This document shows, one piece after another, positions 1 to 7,291 of a stretch of 13,542 bases of DNA (positions are counted from its first letter, which is position 1; every line of letters begins with the position of its first letter). Origin of the DNA: an uncultured Collinsella sp. Lineage in GTDB: Bacteria; Actinomycetota; Coriobacteriia; Coriobacteriales; Coriobacteriaceae. A program made the translations under genes and the position numbers. Location of the stretch: the NCBI GenBank assembly GCA_902489225.1, contig CABTZA010000034.1:1-13542 (forward strand). The letters run 5' to 3'. Under the pieces are notes generated by a model that searched no databases, was not told where the DNA came from, and was given only the letters and a program-made list of their open reading frames with translations.

Positions 1-50
1 ATGGAACCGAAGGCGGGGGAGGGGGGGGGGTGGCTCGCCCGCTTTTTCAT
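1..50 (-). CDS. possible 5' end of a gene downstream of the adhesin (partial)
   Basis: On the minus strand an ATG (50 to 48) lies four bases after the adhesin stop codon. The frame stays open to the window edge for 16 codons and reads M-K-K-R-A-S-H-P-P-P-S-P-A-F-G-S. The basic start followed by prolines could be the cytoplasmic N-terminus of a membrane protein. Genes beside LPXTG adhesins are often sortases, but nothing visible here proves that. No good ribosome binding site is seen, so translation would rely on coupling to the adhesin stop codon. A run of ten C falls at codons 8 to 10, so a one-base slip would change the frame. The piece is too short to be sure it is coding. Confidence 0.3.
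   Translation of the reverse strand, partial: MKKRASHPPPSPAFGS
15..30. repeat. G homopolymer tract (G5-A-G10)
   Basis: Five G, one A, then ten consecutive G on the plus strand (C10 on the minus strand). Tracts of this length are prone to slipped-strand change. It sits about 20 bases after a possible minus-strand start codon. It could also be a sequencing or assembly error hotspot. Confidence 0.85.
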
Positions 51-54
51 CGCG

Positions 55-3000
55 CTAGCGCTTCTTTGGGACCGACCTAAGGCGAGCGAACCATAGGGCT
101 GCGGCACCCGAGGTCAGGAGCGCGGTGATGCAAGCGGCGATGGGAACTGATCCTGTTGCCGGTAGGTCCTGCGGTAGGGTACAGCGTTGAATGACACGGT
201 CCTCGTCATGTGACTCAAGTTTATCGCCGCCGCCGTTGCGGCAAAGATCGACGCGCGCGCTGTTGGTGAGTGCGGTTTGGGGCGTATAAGCCGACGTTGC
301 CTGCATGTGCACGACTGCGCCCCGAGCGTCTGTGCCAAGGATTGCTTTGGCATCGTCAAGGTCGTCGTGCTCATCTTTGAGATCATCGCGGGTCCAAGAA
401 TCCGCATCGCTTCGAGTCGTAAAGTCGGCAGCTACCGCACCGTATTCAATTCGAATGCCCGTTACGACGGTATTGGATGCAAGGTCGAGCTCTTCCGCCT
501 CGAGTGTGGTGGATTCCGTGGTCGAGATATCCGCCTTCCAGAGGCGCCAGCCGTCGTAATCGACGAGGCGACAGTCCTCACCAAGGCCCTCTTTTACTTC
601 GTCGGACTCAAGCCAAGGATTTTCGTGCCCATCGTCAAGTGTCGCGTTTGCCGGCTCATCGACGTCTGTCGAGTCCAACGGCGTCGTGCGATACCATACG
701 TTGCACAGACCGTTGAGGTCGCCGATGGCGACGGGGGTTTCGATTGAGATGAATCTCGCCGTGCCGTCTTTGGCGCACTCAAGATCATCGGTAACCGTAA
801 ACTCATCAACCCAAGTAGCGGAATCGTTTCGAGCATCGATGGTATAGGAGAAAAGCCCATCACTATTGGTTTGCGTCCTGGCGCGGTTTTTACCATCGCC
901 GTTAGCCAACAGGCCCTTTTCGATAGGTTGGACAAGTTCCTGACGCTTGTCGACCTGCCCCTTGATCTCGATGGGCGCATCCTTCATCGCGACGGATTGG
1001 ACTTCTCCCGTATCTTTTATTTCAAACGTTATCTCCTCGGCAAGGTCATAGGTTCGCGGAGACATCATTTCGCGCAACGAGTAGGTGCCGGGTGCAAGAT
1101 GTTCGACGCGGTGCGGCTTGTCGGATGAGGTCCAGGAGTCTATTTCGGTTTTATCGGGACCAAATAAGGTGAGCTGTGCGCCTTCCACTTCCTGCTCACC
1201 GCTTGCATCGACCTTGGAGATATCAATCTTGGTGTAATCGTCGGATACGTTAAGCCGTGCTTCTACAACGGGTGTTTTCTGGTCGGCATAAGTAAGGTCG
1301 ACAATATGGGATGTCCGATCGAGTAAGAAGCCTGCCGGCGCTTGAGTCTCGACAACCTCGTAGCGTGCGGTGCCAGATCCCAGCGGGAGGTCGTCCGCGC
1401 GTGCTTCTCCAGTTTCATCCGTCGTGACGGTAGCGACAGTCTCACCGTCGAGCGCGGCAATGCTACCGTCGGGGCGCACGATATCACCCGAGGCACGGAT
1501 CTCAAAGACGGCGCCCGCGAGGCTGCTGCCGTCTACGGCATCGGTTTTAACGATCCTGATGTTTCCGGTCGCGGCGTGGTCATAATACGAGGCGATTGCA
1601 ACGGGCGTTAGGTTCATGTCGGCGGGTATGTTTACCTCGATCTCCTCGCCGACAAGATAGGGCTCTTTGGCCGAGGTTTCGCGTACATAATAGGTGCCCG
1701 GCACGAGCGATTCGGGCAGTGTGACGGTCCCGGTCGCGTCAGTCGTAAAGGTGTCCATTACGTTATGTGTTGGATACCAGCAAGTTTGTGAGACAGATTC
1801 GTGATTGCTGTCGAGTAGTTGGAAGGTGAATCCGGCTAGTGGAACAGAAGCGCCTGTTTGGGCATCGCGTTTTACAATCTGGAGATGCGTCGACAGAGCG
1901 TGGTTGTCCACGATATATTGAAGCTCGGCGCCGTTGGAAATCTGATTGGCCCCGACGGTCCATTCCCCTGCACGTTTAAAACCCTCGGGGACGGTTTCCG
2001 GAACCTCGCGAACCGTGTAGCCGGCACGGTCGTATGGGACGGCTCCGTGGACACCGGCGGCTCGCTTACCTGTGCCGAACCATGCTTCGGGCTGGTCTTT
2101 GGTGGAGGCAAAGCCATAGATGTTTGTGGTCAGTGTGCCAACAACCTGCTGAGAGCTGTTGCTGACAACCTCAAAGACAACACCACCCGCCGGCTGCTCC
2201 AGGCCGGATTGGTCGCTATTGCCGTAATCCTTGAATTTGGAAATCTCAAGGTCAAAAGCAATGGGGATATCGGAAATGCGAGATTCGATCTCGACCACGC
2301 CTGAATCGCCGAGCTGGTCGGCTCCAACGGTATAGGTCCAGCTGTCGTTGGATGGCAGGTAGCCCTCGGGGGCTTTTGATTCGTAGATGGTAAAGGTTCC
2401 TAAGGGGACATCGGCGAGGGTGGCCCGACCGCTTTCGTCGGTCGTGAGGATTTGTGCCCATCCAGGGGTTGATTGCGACACACACGTGAACTCTGCTCCT
2501 GCGAGTGAAGATCCCGCCTGGGGGCCGGCATTCGTCGCGGCATCGAGTTTTACGATACGCAGATTGATGGTGCCGGGCTGTTCATCAATGGCGACCTTTC
2601 CACCGTCATTCCCCGTGGTAAAGGCGATGCGATCGCGACGGGGGACATAGCCGGCCGGCGCCTTCGTTTCAACTAGGTAGTATGCCGTGTTGGGCAGAAG
2701 TGTTGCCTGCGCTCGACCGTTGCTGTCCATCTGGACGGTGCCGACACGCGCGCCGCTGGTGCTCTCAAAAACATCGAATGTTGCCCCGTCAAACTGATAA
2801 GTATTGTTTCCGCTGGTAATGGCAGCGTTTGCAGACTGCTTTTGGAAGGAAACAGAGACCGCCGGCAGTACATAGAGCATGTCCTGACGTTTGCTGCCGC
2901 CCGATACGGCTCCTAGATAGCGCCGCGCGCGGTGCGGAGCGGCTTTGATGCTTCCTGATTTTGCGCTGTCGTGGAGCCACCGCGCCGCCGCCACGACTTC

Positions 3001-3486
3001 ATTGTCAGTGATAAAGTGCCCACTCTTGGTTTTGCCCTGAGCGGTCGTGTAAGAGTAGGTACCGTCGACATGGGTAGTGCCGTTGAGCATCCATACGGCA
3101 AGCTGGGTTGCGGCGCGGGCACGATCGGGTGAAAGATGGTAACCGCCAAACGACGTGGCGGTAGGATATCCGTGACAAACGATTGCCGCGAACTCGTCGT
3201 CGAGCCACACCCAGCCTTGATCAAAGTTGAGCCATGGGCCGCCCGGCTTGGTGGGGCCGGGGCGCTCCTGGTTCATGCAGTAGGCAATCGAGGCGTCTTG
3301 AGCTTCATACTTGCCGATGAGGAAGGGCCCACAATCATCGCTAATAGTGCGGAAGCCGAGCTGGTCGTAGCCATCGACGGCAAATGCGGCTCCCGGTGTC
3401 AGGCAGCCGAAAAGCAGGAAGAGGAGCAGGAGCAGCGGACCTGTTGCGATTGCGCTGTGGACAGAGTGCGTGGGTGCGTTGGACAT
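55..3486 (-). CDS. LPXTG-anchored thioester-domain / Cna-B adhesin
   Basis: Predicted cell-wall-anchored surface protein of 1143 residues. A signal peptide occupies about 1-36 (hydrophobic 17-30, likely cleavage after AFA). Next is a thioester-domain region, about 45-200, with the paired signatures YCMN (Cys70) and TQLAVW (Gln128); in Gram-positive thioester domains such a Cys and Gln form a reactive internal bond used for covalent attachment. About six Cna-B/SpaA-type domains follow, with strand-A lysines near K216, K313, K417, K539, K647 and K758 and matching glutamates near E273, E369, E494, E603, E713 and E806. Residues ~840-1100 look like a further isopeptide-type stalk domain (K847, N1075). 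The C-terminus has LPATG (1108-1112), a hydrophobic helix and a basic tail, the sortase sorting signal. The start is supported by AAGGAG six bases upstream. Ligand unknown. Confidence 0.93.
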   Translation of the reverse strand: MSNAPTHSVHSAIATGPLLLLLFLLFGCLTPGAAFAVDGYDQLGFRTISDDCGPFLIGKYEAQDASIAYCMNQERPGPTKPGGPWLNFDQGWVWLDDEFAAIVCHGYPTATSFGGYHLSPDRARAATQLAVWMLNGTTHVDGTYSYTTAQGKTKSGHFITDNEVVAAARWLHDSAKSGSIKAAPHRARRYLGAVSGGSKRQDMLYVLPAVSVSFQKQSANAAITSGNNTYQFDGATFDVFESTSGARVGTVQMDSNGRAQATLLPNTAYYLVETKAPAGYVPRRDRIAFTTGNDGGKVAIDEQPGTINLRIVKLDAATNAGPQAGSSLAGAEFTCVSQSTPGWAQILTTDESGRATLADVPLGTFTIYESKAPEGYLPSNDSWTYTVGADQLGDSGVVEIESRISDIPIAFDLEISKFKDYGNSDQSGLEQPAGGVVFEVVSNSSQQVVGTLTTNIYGFASTKDQPEAWFGTGKRAAGVHGAVPYDRAGYTVREVPETVPEGFKRAGEWTVGANQISNGAELQYIVDNHALSTHLQIVKRDAQTGASVPLAGFTFQLLDSNHESVSQTCWYPTHNVMDTFTTDATGTVTLPESLVPGTYYVRETSAKEPYLVGEEIEVNIPADMNLTPVAIASYYDHAATGNIRIVKTDAVDGSSLAGAVFEIRASGDIVRPDGSIAALDGETVATVTTDETGEARADDLPLGSGTARYEVVETQAPAGFLLDRTSHIVDLTYADQKTPVVEARLNVSDDYTKIDISKVDASGEQEVEGAQLTLFGPDKTEIDSWTSSDKPHRVEHLAPGTYSLREMMSPRTYDLAEEITFEIKDTGEVQSVAMKDAPIEIKGQVDKRQELVQPIEKGLLANGDGKNRARTQTNSDGLFSYTIDARNDSATWVDEFTVTDDLECAKDGTARFISIETPVAIGDLNGLCNVWYRTTPLDSTDVDEPANATLDDGHENPWLESDEVKEGLGEDCRLVDYDGWRLWKADISTTESTTLEAEELDLASNTVVTGIRIEYGAVAADFTTRSDADSWTRDDLKDEHDDLDDAKAILGTDARGAVVHMQATSAYTPQTALTNSARVDLCRNGGGDKLESHDEDRVIQRCTLPQDLPATGSVPIAACITALLTSGAAALWFARLRSVPKKR

Positions 3487-3594
3487 GGCTGCTCCTTATC
3501 CCTCGTGCGCCGCATGGGGAGGTTGCGACGCGTAGGATGAGGCTACCCCCGAGGTTCATGCGGGTAAGTACCGGAGCCTGACCAAAAGCTTGCC

Positions 3595-3611
3595 CGATTT
3601 CTGACAAATCG
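3595..3611. promoter_or_regulatory. inverted repeat in adhesin upstream region
   Basis: CGATTT-ctgac-AAATCG is a perfect six-base inverted repeat about 110-125 bases upstream of the adhesin start. It could be an operator or a leader hairpin. A second, looser pairing (TACCC with GGGTA, plus flanking GGCT with AGCC) lies between it and the gene. I could not find a convincing -35/-10 pair for the adhesin, so the role is open. Confidence 0.35.
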
Positions 3612-3740
3612 AGCTCAAATACAACAATCAGATAAAAGTGCAGGTAGAAGATGGTAAGAAAAGAAAGACAAAGGTCCTCATCTCCACAATTGGCGCGGTT
3701 TTCAAATGATTCTCCACAGCTAAAACAAGCATCGACACCC

Positions 3741-3770
3741 TTGTATCGAACAAGACAACCGCGTTATACT
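3741..3770 (+). promoter_or_regulatory. promoter of tRNA-Gly
   Basis: TTGTAT (3741-3746), an 18-base spacer and TATACT (3765-3770) end 13 bases before the tRNA. The -10 box matches five of six consensus bases; the -35 box is weak. Distance and orientation fit a tRNA promoter. Confidence 0.6.
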
Positions 3771-3783
3771 ATCCCCCACATAT

Positions 3784-3858
3784 GCGGGCATCGCCAAGTG
3801 GTAAGGCATCAGCTTCCCAAGCTGACACTCGCGGGTTCGAGTCCCGTTGCCCGCTCCA
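3784..3858 (+). tRNA. tRNA-Gly (anticodon CCC)
   Basis: The sequence folds into a full cloverleaf. Acceptor GCGGGCA pairs with TGCCCGC. The D arm has GCC/GGC around AAGTGGTAA. The anticodon stem TCAGC/GCTGA holds the loop TTCCCAA, so the anticodon is CCC and reads GGG. The T arm carries the TTCGAGT loop. The discriminator is T3855 and a CCA end is encoded at 3856-3858. The gene has its own promoter and terminator, so it is a single-gene transcription unit. Its 3' end is repeated twice downstream. Confidence 0.96.
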
Positions 3859-3870
3859 AAAAAAGAAAAA

Positions 3871-3901
3871 GCACGACACCGCTTCGGTGTCGTGCTTTTT
3901 T
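3871..3901 (+). terminator. intrinsic terminator of tRNA-Gly
   Basis: A perfect ten-base stem (3871-3880 with 3886-3895) with a five-base GCTTC loop is followed by six T. It begins 12 bases after the encoded CCA. Confidence 0.93.
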
Positions 3902-4048
3902 CAATAAAGTGCCGGGACTCGAACCCGCCAGGGTGCGAGCGTTAAATAAACGCGAAGCGTTTATAGCGAGCAGGCAAGGTCGCCGATAGGCGACCGCAGC
4001 CGGTGCGTATTTGCGAAGCAAATGCGCAGACGTCCCGTTGCCCGCTCT
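3902..4048 (+). repeat. tRNA-linked structured repeat, tRNA-Gly copy 1
   Basis: A composite element with no gene. In order: a 16-base exact reverse complement of the tRNA-Gly T arm (3913-3928, matching 3831-3846); hairpin 1 (3946-3964, GAA loop); hairpin 2 (3979-3994, GTCGCC/GGCGAC); hairpin 3 (4005-4027, ten pairs, GAA loop); and a 16-base exact copy of the tRNA 3' end (4032-4047, matching 3841-3856). The same order recurs after tRNA-Lys with different stem sequences but the same pairing. The family is not one I can name. It may be a miniature mobile element, an integration scar, or a structured RNA. Confidence 0.75.
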
Positions 4049-4130
4049 ACCGGGCGCGGGAGACATGGGGACGGCTAATTCAACAAAGTCTTCTCCTTCG
4101 GCTTCGTGAAGCTGAGGGGCTCGCCTGAAG

Positions 4131-4180
4131 CCGGTGCGGATTTGCGAAGCAAATACGCGGACGTTCCGTTGCTCGCTCCA
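4131..4180 (+). repeat. tRNA-linked structured repeat, tRNA-Gly copy 2 (partial)
   Basis: Positions 4131-4178 match 4000-4047 at 43 of 48 bases in the same orientation, 131 bases apart. The copy holds hairpin 3 (ATTTGC-gaa-GCAAAT) and a third, mutated tRNA-Gly 3' end (4163-4180) that finishes with CCA. The T-arm palindrome and the first two hairpins are missing, so it is a decayed copy. The stretch 4049-4130 between the copies contains only a small GCTTC/GAAGC hairpin (4101-4112) and no credible gene. Confidence 0.75.
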
Positions 4181-4232
4181 ATTCCAAAATGTTAGGTTAA
4201 TGCCTGCTGCCCATACTTGCACCTGCGCACGG

Positions 4233-4238
4233 TACAAT
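4233..4238 (+). promoter_or_regulatory. probable -10 box for purB
   Basis: TACAAT matches five of six -10 bases and lies 44 bases before the purB start. The same GGTACAATG context is found in the tRNA-Lys promoter. No good -35 box lies at the usual distance. Confidence 0.4.
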
Positions 4239-4282
4239 GGATGGGTTACGACCAACGTGCCAATAACCAAAAAGGAGCCGCT

Positions 4283-5629
4283 ATGATCGATCGCTATACC
4301 CGCCCGGAGATGGGACACATCTTCTCCCTCGAGAACAAGTACGCCATTTGGCAGGAGATCGAGGTTCTGGCCTGCGAGGCCCAGGCGGAGCTCGGCAAGA
4401 TCGGTATTTCCAAAGACGAGGCCCAGTGGATCCGCGACCATGCCAACTTTGAGAAGGCGAAGGTCGATGAGATCGAGGAAGTCACGCGCCACGACGTCAT
4501 TGCCTTCCTGACCAACATGAAGGAATACATCGATGCCGATGTTCCCGAGGGCGACCCCAAGCCCAGCCGCTGGGTTCACTATGGCATGACCAGCTCGGAT
4601 CTGGGCGACACGGCCCTGTGCTACCAGCTCACCCAGGCCTGCGACCTGATCATCGAGGACGTCAAGAAGCTCGGCGAGATTTGCAAGCGTCGCGCCTTTG
4701 AGGAGCGCAACACGCTCTGTGCCGGCCGCACTCATGGCATCCACGCCGAGCCGATGACCTTCGGCATGAAGTTTGGCTCTTGGGCCTGGGAGCTCAAGCG
4801 CGATCTGGATCGTCTTGAGGACGCCCGCAAGAATGTTGCCTTTGGTGCCATCTCGGGCGCTGTCGGCACGTACAGCTCCATCGAGCCGTTCGTCGAGGAG
4901 TATGTCTGCGAGCACCTGGGCCTGGTTCACGACCCGCTGTCCACGCAGGTTATCAGCCGCGACCATCACGCCTATCTCGCCGGCGTTCTCGCCACCACCG
5001 CAGCCACCTGCGAGCGCATCGCTACCGAGGTCCGCAATCTGCAGAAGACTGATACGCTCGAGGCCGAGGAGCCGTTCCGTAAGGGCCAAAAGGGCAGCTC
5101 AGCCATGCCGCACAAGCGCAACCCCATCACCATGGAGAAAGTCTGCGGTCTGTCGCGCGTCGTGAAGTCCAACGCCCAGGTTGCCTTCGATAACGTCGCC
5201 CTGTGGCACGAGCGTGACATTTCGCACTCCTCTGCCGAGCGCGTCGCCCAGGCCGATAGCTTCATCGCCCTCGACCACATGTTCCAGTGCCTCATCCGCG
5301 TTATCGACGGCCTGCAGCTGTACCCTGCCCGCATGATGGCCAACCTCAATAAGACCCGCGGTCTCATCTTCTCCTCCAAGGTGCTGCTCGCCCTCGTCGA
5401 CACGGGCATCACCCGCGAGGACGCGTACGCCATTGTGCAGGAGAACGCCATGGCAACTTGGCACGAGGTACAGGATTGTGTCTCCGGCCCCACCTTTAAG
5501 GAGCGTCTCGAGGCCGACCCGCGCTGCACCGTCAGTCAGGAGAAGCTCGACGAAATCTTTGATCCGTGGGACTTCCTCACCCGTATCGACATGGTCTTTG
5601 ATCGTCTGGAGCAGCTGAGCTTCGAGTAG
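4283..5629 (+). CDS. purB: adenylosuccinate lyase
   Basis: Member of the fumarase/aspartase superfamily, 448 residues. PurB cleaves SAICAR to AICAR plus fumarate in IMP synthesis, and adenylosuccinate to AMP plus fumarate in the last step of AMP synthesis; it is a cytosolic tetramer. The superfamily signature GSSAMPHKRNP is at 271-281 and includes the catalytic serine of the flexible loop. The conserved TSSD (103-106) and the histidine-bearing GRTHGIHAEP (148-157) are also present. The start ATG 4283 is preceded by AAAGGAG five bases upstream; a longer reading from TTG 4217 would run through the -10 box and is unlikely. A single-gene unit is likely, ahead of a hairpin at 5656-5693. The next purine enzyme gene in the window, purC, is 4.2 kb further on. 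Confidence 0.97.
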   Translation: MIDRYTRPEMGHIFSLENKYAIWQEIEVLACEAQAELGKIGISKDEAQWIRDHANFEKAKVDEIEEVTRHDVIAFLTNMKEYIDADVPEGDPKPSRWVHYGMTSSDLGDTALCYQLTQACDLIIEDVKKLGEICKRRAFEERNTLCAGRTHGIHAEPMTFGMKFGSWAWELKRDLDRLEDARKNVAFGAISGAVGTYSSIEPFVEEYVCEHLGLVHDPLSTQVISRDHHAYLAGVLATTAATCERIATEVRNLQKTDTLEAEEPFRKGQKGSSAMPHKRNPITMEKVCGLSRVVKSNAQVAFDNVALWHERDISHSSAERVAQADSFIALDHMFQCLIRVIDGLQLYPARMMANLNKTRGLIFSSKVLLALVDTGITREDAYAIVQENAMATWHEVQDCVSGPTFKERLEADPRCTVSQEKLDEIFDPWDFLTRIDMVFDRLEQLSFE

Positions 5630-5655
5630 GTTCGGGCATAACGTTAGCTTTTTAG

Positions 5656-5693
5656 GGCGCTTTGCTGGTAATGTGTGTTGCCGGCAAAGCGCC
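5656..5693 (+). terminator. strong hairpin after purB, no T tract
   Basis: GGCGCTTTGCTGG (5656-5668) pairs with CCGGCAAAGCGCC (5681-5693), thirteen pairs with one G-T wobble and a 12-base loop. It begins 26 bases after the purB stop. No T run follows, so it may end transcription poorly, or act instead as an mRNA 3' stabiliser. Confidence 0.5.
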
Positions 5694-5696
5694 TCG

Positions 5697-5723
5697 TTGC
5701 ATTTAGGGAAAGACGGGGATAAT
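5697..5723 (+). promoter_or_regulatory. possible promoter of the TSCPD gene
   Basis: TTGCAT (5697-5702) and GATAAT (5718-5723) are separated by 15 bases, shorter than the ideal 17. The -10 box is good and lies 34 bases before the start codon; the pairing with this -35 box is uncertain. Confidence 0.4.
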
Positions 5724-5757
5724 AGTCGTCTCGAATAACATTCTGAGAGGGGATCGC

Positions 5758-6021
5758 ATGATTTCGTTTGATTACAAGCCTCAGGGCGTGTGTGCTCGCA
5801 ATATTCACCTTGATCTTTCCGATGACGGCAACAAGGTGATGGGCGTTGAGTTTACCGGCGGCTGCGACGGCAATCTCAAGGCTATCTCCAAGCTGGTCGA
5901 GGGCGCTCCTGCCGATCGCGTAATCGAGGTTCTCGCCGGTAATACCTGCGGTATGAAAAAGACCTCCTGCGCCGACCAGCTTACACGCGCTATCGAGGCC
6001 GCTCGCACCGAGATCGCCTAA
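5758..6021 (+). CDS. TSCPD-domain protein (TIGR03905-like)
   Basis: Small soluble protein of 87 residues. It has the layout of the TSCPD family: a cysteine near the start (C12), GGCDGNL at 34-40 (C36), C64, and TSCADQL at 69-75 (C71). The family name comes from TSCPD; here the proline is alanine. TSCPD modules also occur at the C-terminus of some vitamin B12-dependent ribonucleotide reductases, and the four conserved cysteines suggest metal binding, but the stand-alone proteins have no established role. The start is supported by AGGGG five bases upstream. The stop codon shares its last A with the start codon of the next gene (TAATG), so the two are probably translationally coupled. Confidence 0.88.
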   Translation: MISFDYKPQGVCARNIHLDLSDDGNKVMGVEFTGGCDGNLKAISKLVEGAPADRVIEVLAGNTCGMKKTSCADQLTRAIEAARTEIA

Positions 6022-7232
6022 TGGGTATCGCCGATCACATCAAGAACGGAATATCGCGTCGCGGCTTTGTACTCGGTGGGGCTGCCGCGGGCGCTGCCAC
6101 GGTGCTTGCCGGATGCTCGAAAAAAACGGGCACCAGCGATGATGCCGCCGGCGAGCCGCAGGTTATCAAGGACGATTCCAAGATCATCTCGATTACGGAT
6201 GAGTACGAGGCAGTCGACATCGATCTTGAGCCGGCGGCGTCGTGGACGCTGCCTCTGGGTACGCTGCTGTACTACTGCGACGGCGATTACGCCGCGGCGA
6301 TGATGGCGCCCGCATCGGCGCTGCACGCCAACACACTCGGTGTGCTCAACCTGGGTGATGGCTCGCTTACCACATTAATCGAGGATCCTATCGAGGGCAC
6401 GGGATATGCATTCTACGATGTCCGTGCCGGCGACGGCGTATTCGCGTGGGTTGAGATGAACTTTGCCAATTCATCGTGGAAGCTCTACGCTCAAAATCTG
6501 TCGGGCGCTTCGCTCTCTGGCGACGTGGTTGAGCTCGATCGAGGTGGCAAGGACTATGATCCGCCCCTGTTTACGGCGTTCGGGTCATCGGTCATCTGGT
6601 ATAAAATGCCTTCGGCAGGCGGCAATAAAACGAGTAGTGATTCGTTTTGCTATCGTCGCTCGCTTGATGAATCCAAGGCCGAGGTAATTTGGAAATCGAC
6701 GGGCCGCTTTGCATCGGCCCCGCGCGCGAGCGACGGCATTTTGACCATCTCGCCGCGTGTCCGCAACGACGAGGGCGTCTACTACGGCATAACGGCAATC
6801 GATCTGACCGACGGCAACAACACCAAGCGTGCCCAGTTGGTCCTCCCTTCGTCAGTTTCGCCTTTCGAGGCCGTATATATGGGCGATACCTTCGTGTTTT
6901 CTATCGAGGCGGCCTATAGTGGCGTGGGCAGCCTGGGCAATATGGGCACGTATATCGGTAATGAGGGAGGGCCGTACCTCTTCCTGTCACGCGAGCCGCT
7001 CGCATGTGCGGCTGGCAAGAAGAATAAATACCTTGTTAAGGTACAGGCGTCGCATTTCCTGATCGACACCTCTGCCAAGACCTATGGCTCGCTGCTGTCG
7101 CCCGACCGCGCTTTGGAGTATGGCGATTATCCAGCTACGGCGGGAAAATCGGACTCATTCCTTATGTACGCCACGGTGCGCAACAGCCAGGGTATACCAG
7201 AGACGGTCACTGCACGCCTATTCTCTCTTTAA
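6021..7232 (+). CDS. Tat-secreted lipoprotein, function unknown
   Basis: Protein of 403 residues. The N-terminus carries the twin-arginine motif SRRGF (12-16), a short Ala/Gly-rich hydrophobic stretch and the lipobox LAGC ending at Cys32, so it should be exported folded by Tat and lipid-anchored to the outer face of the membrane. The rest is acidic and rich in short beta-like segments (for example WYKMP, about 192-196, and LYAQNLSG) spaced as in a beta-propeller. That fold is a guess from appearance, and I recognise no catalytic motif. It starts on the last base of the TSCPD gene stop codon. It lies directly upstream of a two-component system on the same strand, so a sensory accessory role is possible but unproven. 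Confidence 0.85.
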   Translation: MGIADHIKNGISRRGFVLGGAAAGAATVLAGCSKKTGTSDDAAGEPQVIKDDSKIISITDEYEAVDIDLEPAASWTLPLGTLLYYCDGDYAAAMMAPASALHANTLGVLNLGDGSLTTLIEDPIEGTGYAFYDVRAGDGVFAWVEMNFANSSWKLYAQNLSGASLSGDVVELDRGGKDYDPPLFTAFGSSVIWYKMPSAGGNKTSSDSFCYRRSLDESKAEVIWKSTGRFASAPRASDGILTISPRVRNDEGVYYGITAIDLTDGNNTKRAQLVLPSSVSPFEAVYMGDTFVFSIEAAYSGVGSLGNMGTYIGNEGGPYLFLSREPLACAAGKKNKYLVKVQASHFLIDTSAKTYGSLLSPDRALEYGDYPATAGKSDSFLMYATVRNSQGIPETVTARLFSL

Positions 7233-7291
7233 GCTTAGAGGGGTTAAAAAGGCGCCAACAGGGGAATAAACGCGTTGTAATTGTGAGTACC

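Noticed and set aside
16..33. G-quadruplex at the left edge
   Set aside because: The G run could fold so, but it has no proper loops between four separate G tracts; slippage is the simpler reading.
3679..3718. Two DnaA-box-like sequences (ATCTCCACA and TTCTCCACA)
   Set aside because: One and two mismatches from TTATCCACA, only two sites, and no origin genes nearby.
3902..3985. A possible complete tRNA on the minus strand after tRNA-Gly
   Set aside because: A T-arm-like part is present, but no matching acceptor, D arm or anticodon arm can be drawn.
3866..4180. CRISPR array
   Set aside because: The repeats are few, unequal in spacing, and derived from the tRNA end; there are no regular spacers and no cas genes.
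3809..5089. Long minus-strand open frame (426 codons) opposite purB
   Set aside because: It is the mirror of the G+C-rich purB codons and then runs through the tRNA-Gly gene and its repeats; no ribosome site or family resemblance.
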